Below, piece after piece: positions 1 to 6,291 of a stretch of 64,000 nucleotides of DNA. The stretch covers positions 181,266 to 245,265 of the forward strand of contig NZ_JAMQAW010000006.1 of the NCBI RefSeq assembly GCF_023701525.1, in the 5' to 3' direction. The notes below the pieces were generated by a model. That model was not told where the DNA came from and made no database searches. It saw nothing but the letters and a program-made list of their open reading frames with translations. Positions within the stretch are counted from its first letter, which is position 1. Every line of letters begins with the position of its first letter. A program made the position numbers and the translations under genes. This DNA is from Streptomyces albipurpureus (GTDB lineage: Bacteria; Actinomycetota; Actinomycetes; Streptomycetales; Streptomycetaceae).

Positions 1-1086
1 CTCATCCAGGGCGTTGGTGTGGAGCGAATTGGTGCCGCCGAGGATCGCGGAGAGCGCCTCCACCGCGGTGCGGACAACGTTGTTGTACGGCTGCTGGGCG
101 GTGAGCGAGACACCCGCGGTCTGGGTGTGGAACCGAAGCCACTGGGCCTTGTCGGTCTTGGCCCCGTACACCTCGCGCATCCATCGGGCCCAGATCCGAC
201 GGGCGGCCCGGAACTTGGCGATCTCCTCGAAGAAGTCGAGATGCGCGTCGAAGAAGAAGGACAGCCCGGGGGCGAAGACGTCCACGTCCATGCCCCGGCT
301 GAGCCCGAGCTCCACATAGCCGAACCCGTCAGCCAGTGTGTACGCCAACTCCTGGGCGGCCGTCGCCCCGGCCTCGCGGATGTGGTAGCCGGAGACGGAG
401 AGCGGCTTGTACGCCGGGATGCTCTGGGCGCAGTGCTCCATCAGATCGCCGATCAGGCGCAGATGCGGCTCCGGCTGGAAGAGCCACTCCTTCTGGGCGA
501 TGTACTCCTTGAAGATGTCGGTCTGGAGCGTGCCGTTCAGCACGGCCGGATCGATGCCCTGGCGCTCGGCCGCGACGAGATACATGCAGAAGACCGGTAC
601 GGCCGGCCCGCTGATCGTCATGGACGTGGTGACATCGCCCAGCGGGATGTCCCTGAACAGGACCTCCATGTCGGCCGCGGAGTCGATGGCGACCCCGCAG
701 TGGCCGACCTCGCCGAGGGCGCGGGCGTCGTCCGAATCCCGCCCCATGAGGGTAGGCATGTCAAAGGCCACGGAGAGCCCACCGCCACCGGCGGCGAGGA
801 TCATCTTGTAGCGCTCATTGGTCTGTTCGGCGTTGCCGAAGCCGGCGAACTGACGGATGGTCCAGGTGCGACCGCGGTAGCCGGTGGGGTGGAGGCCTCG
901 GGTGAAGGGGTACTCACCGGGCCAGCCGATCCGGTCGAAACCCTCGTAGGTGTCGCCGGGGCGGGGCCCGTAGACGGGCTCCACCGGGTCGCCGGAGAGC
1001 GTGGTGAAGTCGGCTTCCCGCTTCCGGGCCTTGTCGTAGCGGGCCTGCCAGCGTCGGCGGCCTTCCTCGATCGCGTCAGCGTCCAT
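1..1086 (-). CDS. icmA: Isobutyryl-CoA mutase large subunit (partial, 3' part off the left edge)
   Basis: The 362 visible codons are the N-terminal two thirds of a coenzyme B12-dependent acyl-CoA mutase catalytic subunit. The protein begins MDADAIEEGRRRWQARYD and contains the TIM-barrel motifs GRTWTIRQFAGFGNAEQTN and GGLSVAFDMPTLMGRDSDD typical of the methylmalonyl-CoA mutase family. The start resembles IcmA of Streptomyces, a roughly 566-residue subunit without the B12-binding domain, which works with the separate small subunit IcmB to interconvert isobutyryl-CoA and n-butyryl-CoA. About 200 residues lie outside the window. The ATG at 1086 has no clear ribosome binding site and lies 8 bp from a 24-bp palindrome, so the transcript may be leaderless. 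MeaB and the epimerase lie 8-11 kb away. Family is certain; IcmA rather than another mutase subunit is judged from the N-terminus. Confidence 0.9.
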   Translation of the reverse strand, partial: MDADAIEEGRRRWQARYDKARKREADFTTLSGDPVEPVYGPRPGDTYEGFDRIGWPGEYPFTRGLHPTGYRGRTWTIRQFAGFGNAEQTNERYKMILAAGGGGLSVAFDMPTLMGRDSDDARALGEVGHCGVAIDSAADMEVLFRDIPLGDVTTSMTISGPAVPVFCMYLVAAERQGIDPAVLNGTLQTDIFKEYIAQKEWLFQPEPHLRLIGDLMEHCAQSIPAYKPLSVSGYHIREAGATAAQELAYTLADGFGYVELGLSRGMDVDVFAPGLSFFFDAHLDFFEEIAKFRAARRIWARWMREVYGAKTDKAQWLRFHTQTAGVSLTAQQPYNNVVRTAVEALSAILGGTNSLHTNALDE

Positions 1087-1093
1087 GCCATCA

Positions 1094-1117
1094 ATTTACT
1101 AGGACGTCCTAGTAAAT
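1094..1117. promoter_or_regulatory. 24-bp perfect palindrome, probable operator of icmA
   Basis: Twelve-base arms with core ACTAGGACGTCCTAGT match perfectly. On the minus strand the right end of the palindrome supplies a -10-like TAAATT (1098-1093), which would place transcription initiation at or next to the icmA ATG at 1086. A repressor bound here would block the promoter directly. The upstream MarR gene is the nearest candidate regulator, but a TetR protein elsewhere is equally possible. Confidence 0.75.
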
Positions 1118-1161
1118 GTCGACGGGGAACCGCCGCGAGCCGTTCACACGCGGCGGAACCG

Positions 1162-1488
1162 TCAGGCCTGGGCGGTCACCTTGCCGCTGTCCGTGATCAG
1201 CGCGCGGGCCTCGCGAGTGATCTTCGGCTCGACGAAGAAGGAGGCCACCGGGATGCAGCCGGCGGCAAGCACCCACAGCAGCTTGCCGAAGGGCCACTTC
1301 GCCTTGGAGCCCAGGTCGAAGGCGAAAATCACATAGACGATGAAGAGAACACCATGGACCTGGGAGATCAACATGGTGTCGCCGGTTTCGAAGCCGTACT
1401 TCAGGATGATGGCGCCCGTGAAGATGAGCAGCCAGACGGCGGTGATGTACGCCATCACCCGATAGCGGGTCAGCACGGTTTGTTTCAT
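1162..1488 (-). CDS. DUF3817 family membrane protein
   Basis: This 108-residue protein starts MKQTVLTRYRVMAYITAVWL and has about three hydrophobic segments (near residues 8-28, 40-58 and 68-86), with the H-G-x-L-F segment (SQVHGVLFIVYVIFAFDL) typical of DUF3817 integral membrane proteins. Function is unknown. It lies between the MarR gene and icmA on the same strand. A paralogue with the same HGVLFI core lies at 2340-2684, so the MarR gene is flanked by two related membrane proteins. The ATG at 1488 was chosen because upstream in-frame codons would add a low-complexity Arg-rich extension. Confidence 0.8.
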   Translation of the reverse strand: MKQTVLTRYRVMAYITAVWLLIFTGAIILKYGFETGDTMLISQVHGVLFIVYVIFAFDLGSKAKWPFGKLLWVLAAGCIPVASFFVEPKITREARALITDSGKVTAQA

Positions 1489-1622
1489 GGCATCGAGCGT
1501 AGCCGGGCATCCGACGCCCTCCGCGAGGGGGTCGGAACCGCCGTGCGCCGTCCACCTCGGGGCCAATCGGCCGGCACATCCCGGGGGCGCAGGGGACCCG
1601 CCGGGGAGTCGGGCCAGCGGTG

Positions 1623-2132
1623 CTACGCCTCGTCGAAGTCCTGGGCGGAGACCCTGAGCGGGCGCAATATCGCGAAGATCTCCGCGCACTCCTCGGAGTC
1701 ATAGGCGCCGAGGCCGAAATCCATCTCCATCAGCTCACGAGTGGCCGCTTCGACGACCTCCCGCCCCTTGCCGGTGATCGACGCGAGCGTGCCGCGGCCG
1801 TCATTGGGGTTGGGCCGCTTGTCGACCAGACCCGACCGCACCAGACGGTCCACGGTGTTGGTGACCGAGGTCGGGTGCACCATCAACCGCTCGCCGATCT
1901 TGGACATCGGCAGTTCGCCGGCTTTGGAGAAGGTGAGCAGCACCAGCGCCTCGTACCGCGCGAAGGTCAGTCCGTACGGCTTGACGACCGCGTCGACCTC
2001 GGCGAGCAGGATCTGGTGCGCCCGCATGATCGAGGTGATCGCCGCCATCGAGGGGACGGGCCCCCAGCGCTGCTGCCAGAGCTCGTCGGCGCGGGCGATC
2101 GGATCGAAGGGGAGGCTGAGGGGCTTCGGCAC
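1623..2132 (-). CDS. MarR family transcriptional regulator
   Basis: A 169-residue winged-helix regulator. The central MSKIGERLMVHPTSVTNTVD is the recognition-helix region and LVRSGLVDKRPNPNDGRGT is the wing with the conserved D-x-R of MarR proteins. The N-terminus ADELWQQRWGPVPSMAAITS is an amphipathic dimerisation helix. A GTG at 2132 (PKPLSLPFDPIARADELW) was preferred; a GTG-type start at 2195 would add 21 residues. Downstream on the same strand are a DUF3817 protein and icmA, so it may sense an acyl-CoA or fatty acid and control icmA through the palindrome at 1094-1117. That link is inference from position only. Confidence 0.85.
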   Translation of the reverse strand: MPKPLSLPFDPIARADELWQQRWGPVPSMAAITSIMRAHQILLAEVDAVVKPYGLTFARYEALVLLTFSKAGELPMSKIGERLMVHPTSVTNTVDRLVRSGLVDKRPNPNDGRGTLASITGKGREVVEAATRELMEMDFGLGAYDSEECAEIFAILRPLRVSAQDFDEA

Positions 2133-2251
2133 GGCTATGAGCCTATCCAGTGCCCACTCCCTGGTCAGTACCGTCTCGCCCTTCGGTCCCATCACGTGAT
2201 GGGCGGACGGTGAATCCGCCCGCCCGAGTGGAGACGCGGCCGGAGAACGGC

Positions 2252-2287
2252 GCGGGGGCGAGCCGAAGAAGAACGGCTCGCCCCCGC
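2252..2287 (-). terminator. Stem-loop terminator after the second DUF3817 gene
   Basis: A 14-bp GC-rich stem (2252-2265 with 2274-2287) with an 8-base loop aagaagaa lies about 50 bases beyond the stop of the minus-strand gene ending at 2340. There is no long U-tract, as is usual in Streptomyces. Confidence 0.7.
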
Positions 2288-2339
2288 CATGGGACTGGTG
2301 TTGCGCCTCTGGCCCGGCGTTATGGCCGCGGCGCGGGCA

Positions 2340-2684
2340 CTACGCCTTGACGACGCCCTCACGGCGGGCGCGGGAGGCGATCACCTCGTCGTCGGCGGCC
2401 CGCTTGAGCTTGCGCTCGGCGTAGAAACCACCGAACGGCAGCACCGAGAGGACGAAGTAGAGCGCCGCGGTCTTCAGATCCCACTTGGTGCGGTTCCAGG
2501 CATCCAGCCAGAAGAGCACATACAGGATGAAGAGGACTCCATGGATCATGCCAAGCGCCGGCACCGCGTTGAAGTCGGTGGTCCGCTTCAGCACCGAGGC
2601 GATCATCAGCAGGATGAAGGAGACGGCCTCCGGTGCGGAGACCAGGCGAAGACGGTGGAGGGAGGAGGCGGTCTTGATGTCCAC
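2340..2684 (-). CDS. DUF3817 family membrane protein (second copy)
   Basis: A 114-residue protein beginning at GTG 2684, preceded by GAAGGTG at suitable spacing. Like the copy at 1162-1488 it has about three hydrophobic helices and the motif GMIHGVLFILYVLFWLDAWN, followed by a basic tail (YAERKLKRAADDEVI). DUF3817 proteins are small integral membrane proteins of unknown role. It is oriented toward the MarR gene, with a hairpin terminator between them. An upstream in-frame ATG at 2726 would add 14 residues, but the GTG has the better ribosome binding site. Confidence 0.8.
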   Translation of the reverse strand: MDIKTASSLHRLRLVSAPEAVSFILLMIASVLKRTTDFNAVPALGMIHGVLFILYVLFWLDAWNRTKWDLKTAALYFVLSVLPFGGFYAERKLKRAADDEVIASRARREGVVKA

Positions 2685-2845
2685 GGAGGCACCTTCAGTG
2701 GGAGACGATCTTGTGAATGCGCTCACAAGCGCTGCCTCATTGTGTCAGCTTCCTTTGCCATCCCTTTGTCCGGGGTGGGTCCGAGCCGGACGGGTTACTC
2801 CCCGATGCCTGTCCGAGTCCCCTTCGGGGCGGCTAACGTCGAACC

Positions 2846-3484
2846 GTGGCAACGTTCCGGCTCCAAGGGAGCAAGGTGCTCGCGGTTGACATGACCGGTG
2901 ACGCCGTCAAAGCGAAGAACGGGTCAATGGTCGCCTATGACGGCCAGATGGCCTTCAAAAAGATGTCCGGTGGCGGTGAGGGAATCCGCGGGATGGTCAC
3001 CCGCCGCCTCACCGGCGAGCAGATGATCATGATGGAGGTGAAGGGGCAGGGCACCTGCTACTTCGCCGACCGCGCGTCCGAAATCAATCTGGTGAACCTG
3101 CACGGGGACAAGTTGTACGTGGAGGCGAGCAACTTGCTCTGCGCCGACGCGGGACTGCGTACCGGCACCAGCTTCACCGGGCTGCGCGGCGGGGCCACCG
3201 GCAACGGCCTGTTCACCACGACCCTCGAAGGCAGCGGCCAGGCCGCCATCATGTCCGACGGGCCCGCGGTGCTGTTGCGGGTGACCCCCCAGTACCCGCT
3301 GGCGGTCGACCCGGGGGCGTACATCGCCCATCAGGGCAATCTCCAGCAGAACTTCCAATCCGGTGTGACGTTCCGCACATTCATGGGCGAGGGTGGCGGA
3401 GAGGCGTTCCAGATCCGCTTTGAGGGCGATGGCGTCGTCTATGTCCAACCCAGCGAGCGCAACACCATCGGAGGGGACGCGTAG
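2846..3484 (+). CDS. AIM24 family protein (copy 1 of 3)
   Basis: A 212-residue AIM24/DUF124 protein starting at GTG 2846. The fold is recognisable from glycine-rich beta-strand segments such as GSMVAYDGQMAFKK, GQGTCYFADRASEINLVNL, DKLYVEASNLLCAD and GNGLFTTTLEGSGQAAI. The family is named after a yeast mitochondrial protein, and bacterial members have no established biochemical function. It is the first of three tandem paralogues that are almost certainly co-transcribed (2-base gap to the next, then a 4-base overlap). No signal peptide or membrane segment is seen, so a cytoplasmic location is likely. Confidence 0.85.
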   Translation: MATFRLQGSKVLAVDMTGDAVKAKNGSMVAYDGQMAFKKMSGGGEGIRGMVTRRLTGEQMIMMEVKGQGTCYFADRASEINLVNLHGDKLYVEASNLLCADAGLRTGTSFTGLRGGATGNGLFTTTLEGSGQAAIMSDGPAVLLRVTPQYPLAVDPGAYIAHQGNLQQNFQSGVTFRTFMGEGGGEAFQIRFEGDGVVYVQPSERNTIGGDA

Positions 3485-3486
3485 CC

Positions 3487-4137
3487 ATGCCGTTCCGTGA
3501 GATCAACGCGAAGATGGTCGAGGCGGCGGTCTTCCCCGGCCAGCGAATCTTCAGCCAGCGCGGCGCCATGCTCGCGTACAAGGGCGAGGTGTCCTTCACC
3601 CCGAACACCCAAGGCGGCCAGGGCGGCCTCGCGTCCATGATCGGCCGCCGGGTGGCGGGGGAGGCGACCCCGCTGATGACCGTGGAGGGCAGTGGCACGG
3701 TGCTGTTCGGCCACGGCGGTCACCATGTCCATATCGTCCACCTCAGCGGTGACACGCTCTACGTCGAGGCCGACCGCCTGCTCGCCTTCGACGGGACCCT
3801 GGAGCAGGGAACGATGTTCCTGGGCTCGCAGGGCGGTGTGATGGGCATGGTGCGCGGCCAGGTGACCGGCCAGGGGCTGTTCACCACCACCCTGCGGGGC
3901 AGTGGCGCGGTCGCGGTGATGGCCCACGGAGGCGTGGTCGAGTTGCCGATCACCCCCGGGCGTTCCATCCATGTGGACCCCCAGGCGTACGTCGGCCACC
4001 GCGGCGATGTGCAGAACAAGCTCACCACCGCGCTCGGCTGGCGCGACATGGTGGGACGCGGCTCGGGCGAGGCGTTCCAACTGGAGCTGAGCGGTAGCGG
4101 CGCCGTCTACGTCCAGGCATCGGAGGAGAAGCTGTGA
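3487..4137 (+). CDS. AIM24 family protein (copy 2 of 3)
   Basis: A 216-residue AIM24-family protein beginning MPFREINAKMVEAAVFPGQR, with GGAGGGG-like sequence in the end of the preceding gene as its ribosome binding site. It shares with copy 1 the segments TLYVEADRLLAFDG, GQGLFTTTLRGSGAVAV and VDPQAYVGHRGDVQ, clearly by duplication. Its stop overlaps the GTG start of copy 3, implying translational coupling. Function is not known. Conservation of the three copies as a block suggests that they form a hetero-oligomer, which is inference. Confidence 0.85.
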   Translation: MPFREINAKMVEAAVFPGQRIFSQRGAMLAYKGEVSFTPNTQGGQGGLASMIGRRVAGEATPLMTVEGSGTVLFGHGGHHVHIVHLSGDTLYVEADRLLAFDGTLEQGTMFLGSQGGVMGMVRGQVTGQGLFTTTLRGSGAVAVMAHGGVVELPITPGRSIHVDPQAYVGHRGDVQNKLTTALGWRDMVGRGSGEAFQLELSGSGAVYVQASEEKL

Positions 4138-4925
4138 CCATGCCCGCCCAGAGCCCTGTCTGGGACCCGACGACGCTGCCCAGCGATGACAACGTCAACC
4201 CGTACACCTTCTGTGTGGAGTTGAAGGGCGGTCAGTGGTTCCTCCAGAAGGGGAAGATGATCGCCTACTACGGCCGCATCGACTTCAACGGCATCGGGCA
4301 CGGCCGGATGGATCGACTGCTGCGCACCTCGTTCCACTCACCGCTGCACGCGGGCGACTGGGTGGTGGCCGAGGGCAGCGGCAAGATGCTCCTCGCCGAC
4401 CGGGCCTTCGATGTGAACTCGTTCGACCTGGACGAGGGAAATCTGACCATCCGGTCCGGGAATCTGCTGGCGTACCAGCCCTCGCTGGCGTTGAAGCAGT
4501 CCATCGTGCCGGGCTTCCTCACCCTGATCGGGACCGGGAAGTTCGTGGCGGCGTCGAATGGTCCCGTGGTGTTCATGGAGCCCCCGATCCGGGTGGACCC
4601 CCAGGCGCTGGTGGGATGGGCCGACTGCCCGTCGCCGTGCCACCACTACGACCACGGCTATATGACCGGGGTGATGGGAGGGCTGCGTGCACTGACGGGA
4701 ATCGGTGGGGCCTCTGGCGAAGAGCATCAGTTTGAGTTCGTCGGAGCGGGCACCGTACTGCTCCAGTCAACCGAGGCCCTGCTGCCCGAAACGGCGACGG
4801 GAGCAACACCCCACCAGGCCGGAGTACCCGGCGGCTCGGGCGGCGCCGCCGCCCCGGGTCAACATGGCTCCACCCCGCGTCTCCCAGGTCAGCTGGGCGA
4901 CCTCACCCGCCGCTTCGGCCTGTGA
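4134..4925 (+). CDS. AIM24 family protein (copy 3 of 3)
   Basis: A 263-residue AIM24-family protein, longer than its two neighbours. GTG 4134 overlaps the TGA of copy 2; ATG 4140 is an alternative two codons later. The core has DWVVAEGSGKMLLADRAFD, LTIRSGNLLAYQPSLAL and VDPQALVGWADCPSPCHHYD, the last with a Cys/His cluster (CPSPCHHYDH) absent from the other copies. A Gly/Pro/Ala-rich tail of about 45 residues follows. The Cys/His cluster could bind metal, but this is unproven. Confidence 0.85.
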   Translation: MTMPAQSPVWDPTTLPSDDNVNPYTFCVELKGGQWFLQKGKMIAYYGRIDFNGIGHGRMDRLLRTSFHSPLHAGDWVVAEGSGKMLLADRAFDVNSFDLDEGNLTIRSGNLLAYQPSLALKQSIVPGFLTLIGTGKFVAASNGPVVFMEPPIRVDPQALVGWADCPSPCHHYDHGYMTGVMGGLRALTGIGGASGEEHQFEFVGAGTVLLQSTEALLPETATGATPHQAGVPGGSGGAAAPGQHGSTPRLPGQLGDLTRRFGL

Positions 4926-5048
4926 GCGGTAGTCTGCGGAGTGTGACGTCGAACGTCTGCACCCCTAGTACCCTGCGGGCACCGTGCTGACTCCCTGGCC
5001 AGTGCCGGGCGTCACACCATGACTTCGTCCGTCTTTCAACTTCTTAGG

Positions 5049-5054
5049 TAGAAT
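5049..5054 (+). promoter_or_regulatory. Candidate -10 box for a leaderless marR transcript
   Basis: TAGAAT lies six bases before the ATG at 5061, and no Shine-Dalgarno sequence is present. Transcription would begin at about the start codon. No convincing -35 hexamer is seen at 16-18 bp. Confidence 0.45.
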
Positions 5055-5060
5055 CCATAT

Positions 5061-5537
5061 ATGGAGACCGAGACGGCCACTCGCTGGCTGACCGATGACG
5101 AGCAGCGCACCTGGCGCACTCACCTGGACGTCAGCCGGCTGCTGATGCACCAACTCGAAAAGGACCTCCAGCCGTTCGGCTTGACCAACAACGACTACGA
5201 GATCCTGGTCAATCTCTCCGAGTCCCCGGAGCAGCGGATGCGGATGAGCGACCTCGCCGCGGCCACGCTCCAGTCAAAGAGCCGCCTCTCCCATCAGATC
5301 ACCCGTATGGAGAGCGCGGGACTCGTTCGCCGGGAGAACTGCGAATCCGACCGGCGCGGACTGTACGCGGTGCTCACCGAGCAGGGCACGACAACCATGC
5401 AGCGGGTCGCCCCGCACCATGTCGCATCCGTGCGGAAGCACTTCATCGACCTGATGACACCCGAGGCGTTGGCTGAACTACGGGAATCGCTCTCCCCGGT
5501 CGCCGACCATCTACGCGGCAGGCGCGGCAAGAGCTAG
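5061..5537 (+). CDS. MarR family transcriptional regulator
   Basis: A 158-residue MarR-type winged-helix protein. LTNNDYEILVNLSESPEQRMRM leads into the DNA-binding helices (SDLAAATLQSKSRLSHQITR), and SAGLVRRENCESDRRGLYAV is the wing with D-x-R-G. The N- and C-terminal helices should form the dimer interface. The gene follows the AIM24 triplet on the same strand but has its own promoter-like TAGAAT and probably no leader. The target is unknown. The downstream hairpin at 5566-5610 would end its transcript. Confidence 0.87.
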   Translation: METETATRWLTDDEQRTWRTHLDVSRLLMHQLEKDLQPFGLTNNDYEILVNLSESPEQRMRMSDLAAATLQSKSRLSHQITRMESAGLVRRENCESDRRGLYAVLTEQGTTTMQRVAPHHVASVRKHFIDLMTPEALAELRESLSPVADHLRGRRGKS

Positions 5538-5565
5538 ACGCGCAAGAGCCAGACGAACGCACCAA

Positions 5566-5610
5566 AAGATCCGGAAGGCAGGCCCTGGCAGGGCCTCTCT
5601 TTCGGATCTT
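5566..5610 (+). terminator. Two-tier stem-loop terminator after marR
   Basis: AAGATCCG (5566-5573) pairs with CGGATCTT (5603-5610), and an inner AGGCCCT/AGGGCCT stem (5580-5586 with 5590-5596) closes on a short loop. It begins 28 bases after the marR stop. Confidence 0.75.
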
Positions 5611-5744
5611 GTCGTCTCCGCCCCCCGACAAGCCCGTGCACTGCGGCACGGCCGCTCCCGCCAAACAGGAACCCCAGGTCAGGGTGCCCGCGCTCGGCCA
5701 TGGGCGCACGGACTCCCCCGCAGAACACGAACCCGGGGGCGGGG

Positions 5745-6040
5745 AGTGCAAGTCTCGGCGTGGGGCGCAGGGAGTGTCCCCTGGTTCCTCCACAGGACAG
5801 GAACCCGGGGCAAGGGATACAAGTCTCGGCGTGGGGGCACGCAGGGAGTGTCTCCTGGTTCCTCCACAGGACAGGGACCCCGGGGCAAGGGATACAAGTC
5901 TCGGCGTGGGGCGCAGGGAGTCTCCCCTGGTTCCTCCACAGGACAGGGACCTGGGGGCAAGGGATACAAGTCTCGGCGTGGGGGCGCGCAGGGGGTGTCC
6001 CCGGAAGCGATCGACGGCAAGACCCGCATGCCGTCACGGA
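5745..6040. repeat. Imperfect tandem repeat, four units of 71-75 bp
   Basis: The segment AGTCTCGGCG starts at 5751, 5822, 5897 and 5969. Each is followed by a G-rich run, GTGTCCC-CTGGTTCCTCCACAG and a G/C-rich link. Unit lengths are 71, 75 and 72 bp, so reading frame is not kept between units and a repeat protein is unlikely. A decayed version of the same array lies at about 49090-49330. The last unit runs into the duplicated element at 5982-6090. Confidence 0.8.
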
Positions 6041-6090
6041 GCCGCTTCAGGCCGTCGACGCTGAGGAGTCACCCCCGATAGCACCCCCCA
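5982..6090. repeat. Dispersed non-coding element, copy 1 (core 5991-6076)
   Basis: About 109 bp nearly identical to 49304-49412, with one substitution in the 86-bp core. The core has three complementary arm pairs: GGGGGTG 5991-5997 with CACCCCC 6070-6076, GAAGCG 6004-6009 with CGCTTC 6043-6048, and TCGACGGC 6011-6018 with GCCGTCGA 6051-6058. The two inner pairs are interleaved, so they form either a pseudoknot or alternative hairpins. Both copies lie beyond the 3' end of a minus-strand gene. Confidence 0.8.
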
Positions 6091-6183
6091 ACCCCCACAG
6101 AACAAGACCCCCCAGCCCGGGAGACCCAGAACCCCGCCCCGAGCACCCCCAGCAAAGAAGAACACCTCGAAGGCCAGCAACCT

Positions 6184-6206
6184 CAGCCCGTCCGGCGCTT
6201 GAGGAC
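6184..6206. repeat. Short intergenic repeat CCCGTCCGGCGCTTGAGGAC, copy 1
   Basis: The same 23-bp word recurs at 49488-49510 and 49623-49645. From memory this word is common between genes in many Streptomyces genomes. Here it lies between the dispersed element and the 3' end of the sensor kinase gene. Confidence 0.75.
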
Positions 6207-6291
6207 GGAACCCCCCACCCCGGGTAAGGACGCCCAACACGTGAGCGCCCAGCCCAAGGCCCCAAGGACCCAAGGCCCCGAGCACAGCCCC

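Noticed and set aside
19..1704. Long plus-strand open frame opposite icmA and the DUF3817/MarR genes
   Set aside because: Its translation is Gly/Arg/Val-rich with no domain, and it mirrors the wobble-rich codons of genuine minus-strand genes.
5609..6285. Several open frames on both strands in the 5.6-6.3 kb repeat block
   Set aside because: Repeat lengths of 71, 75 and 72 bp break the frame, and all frames read as low-complexity Pro/Gly/Arg text without start signals.
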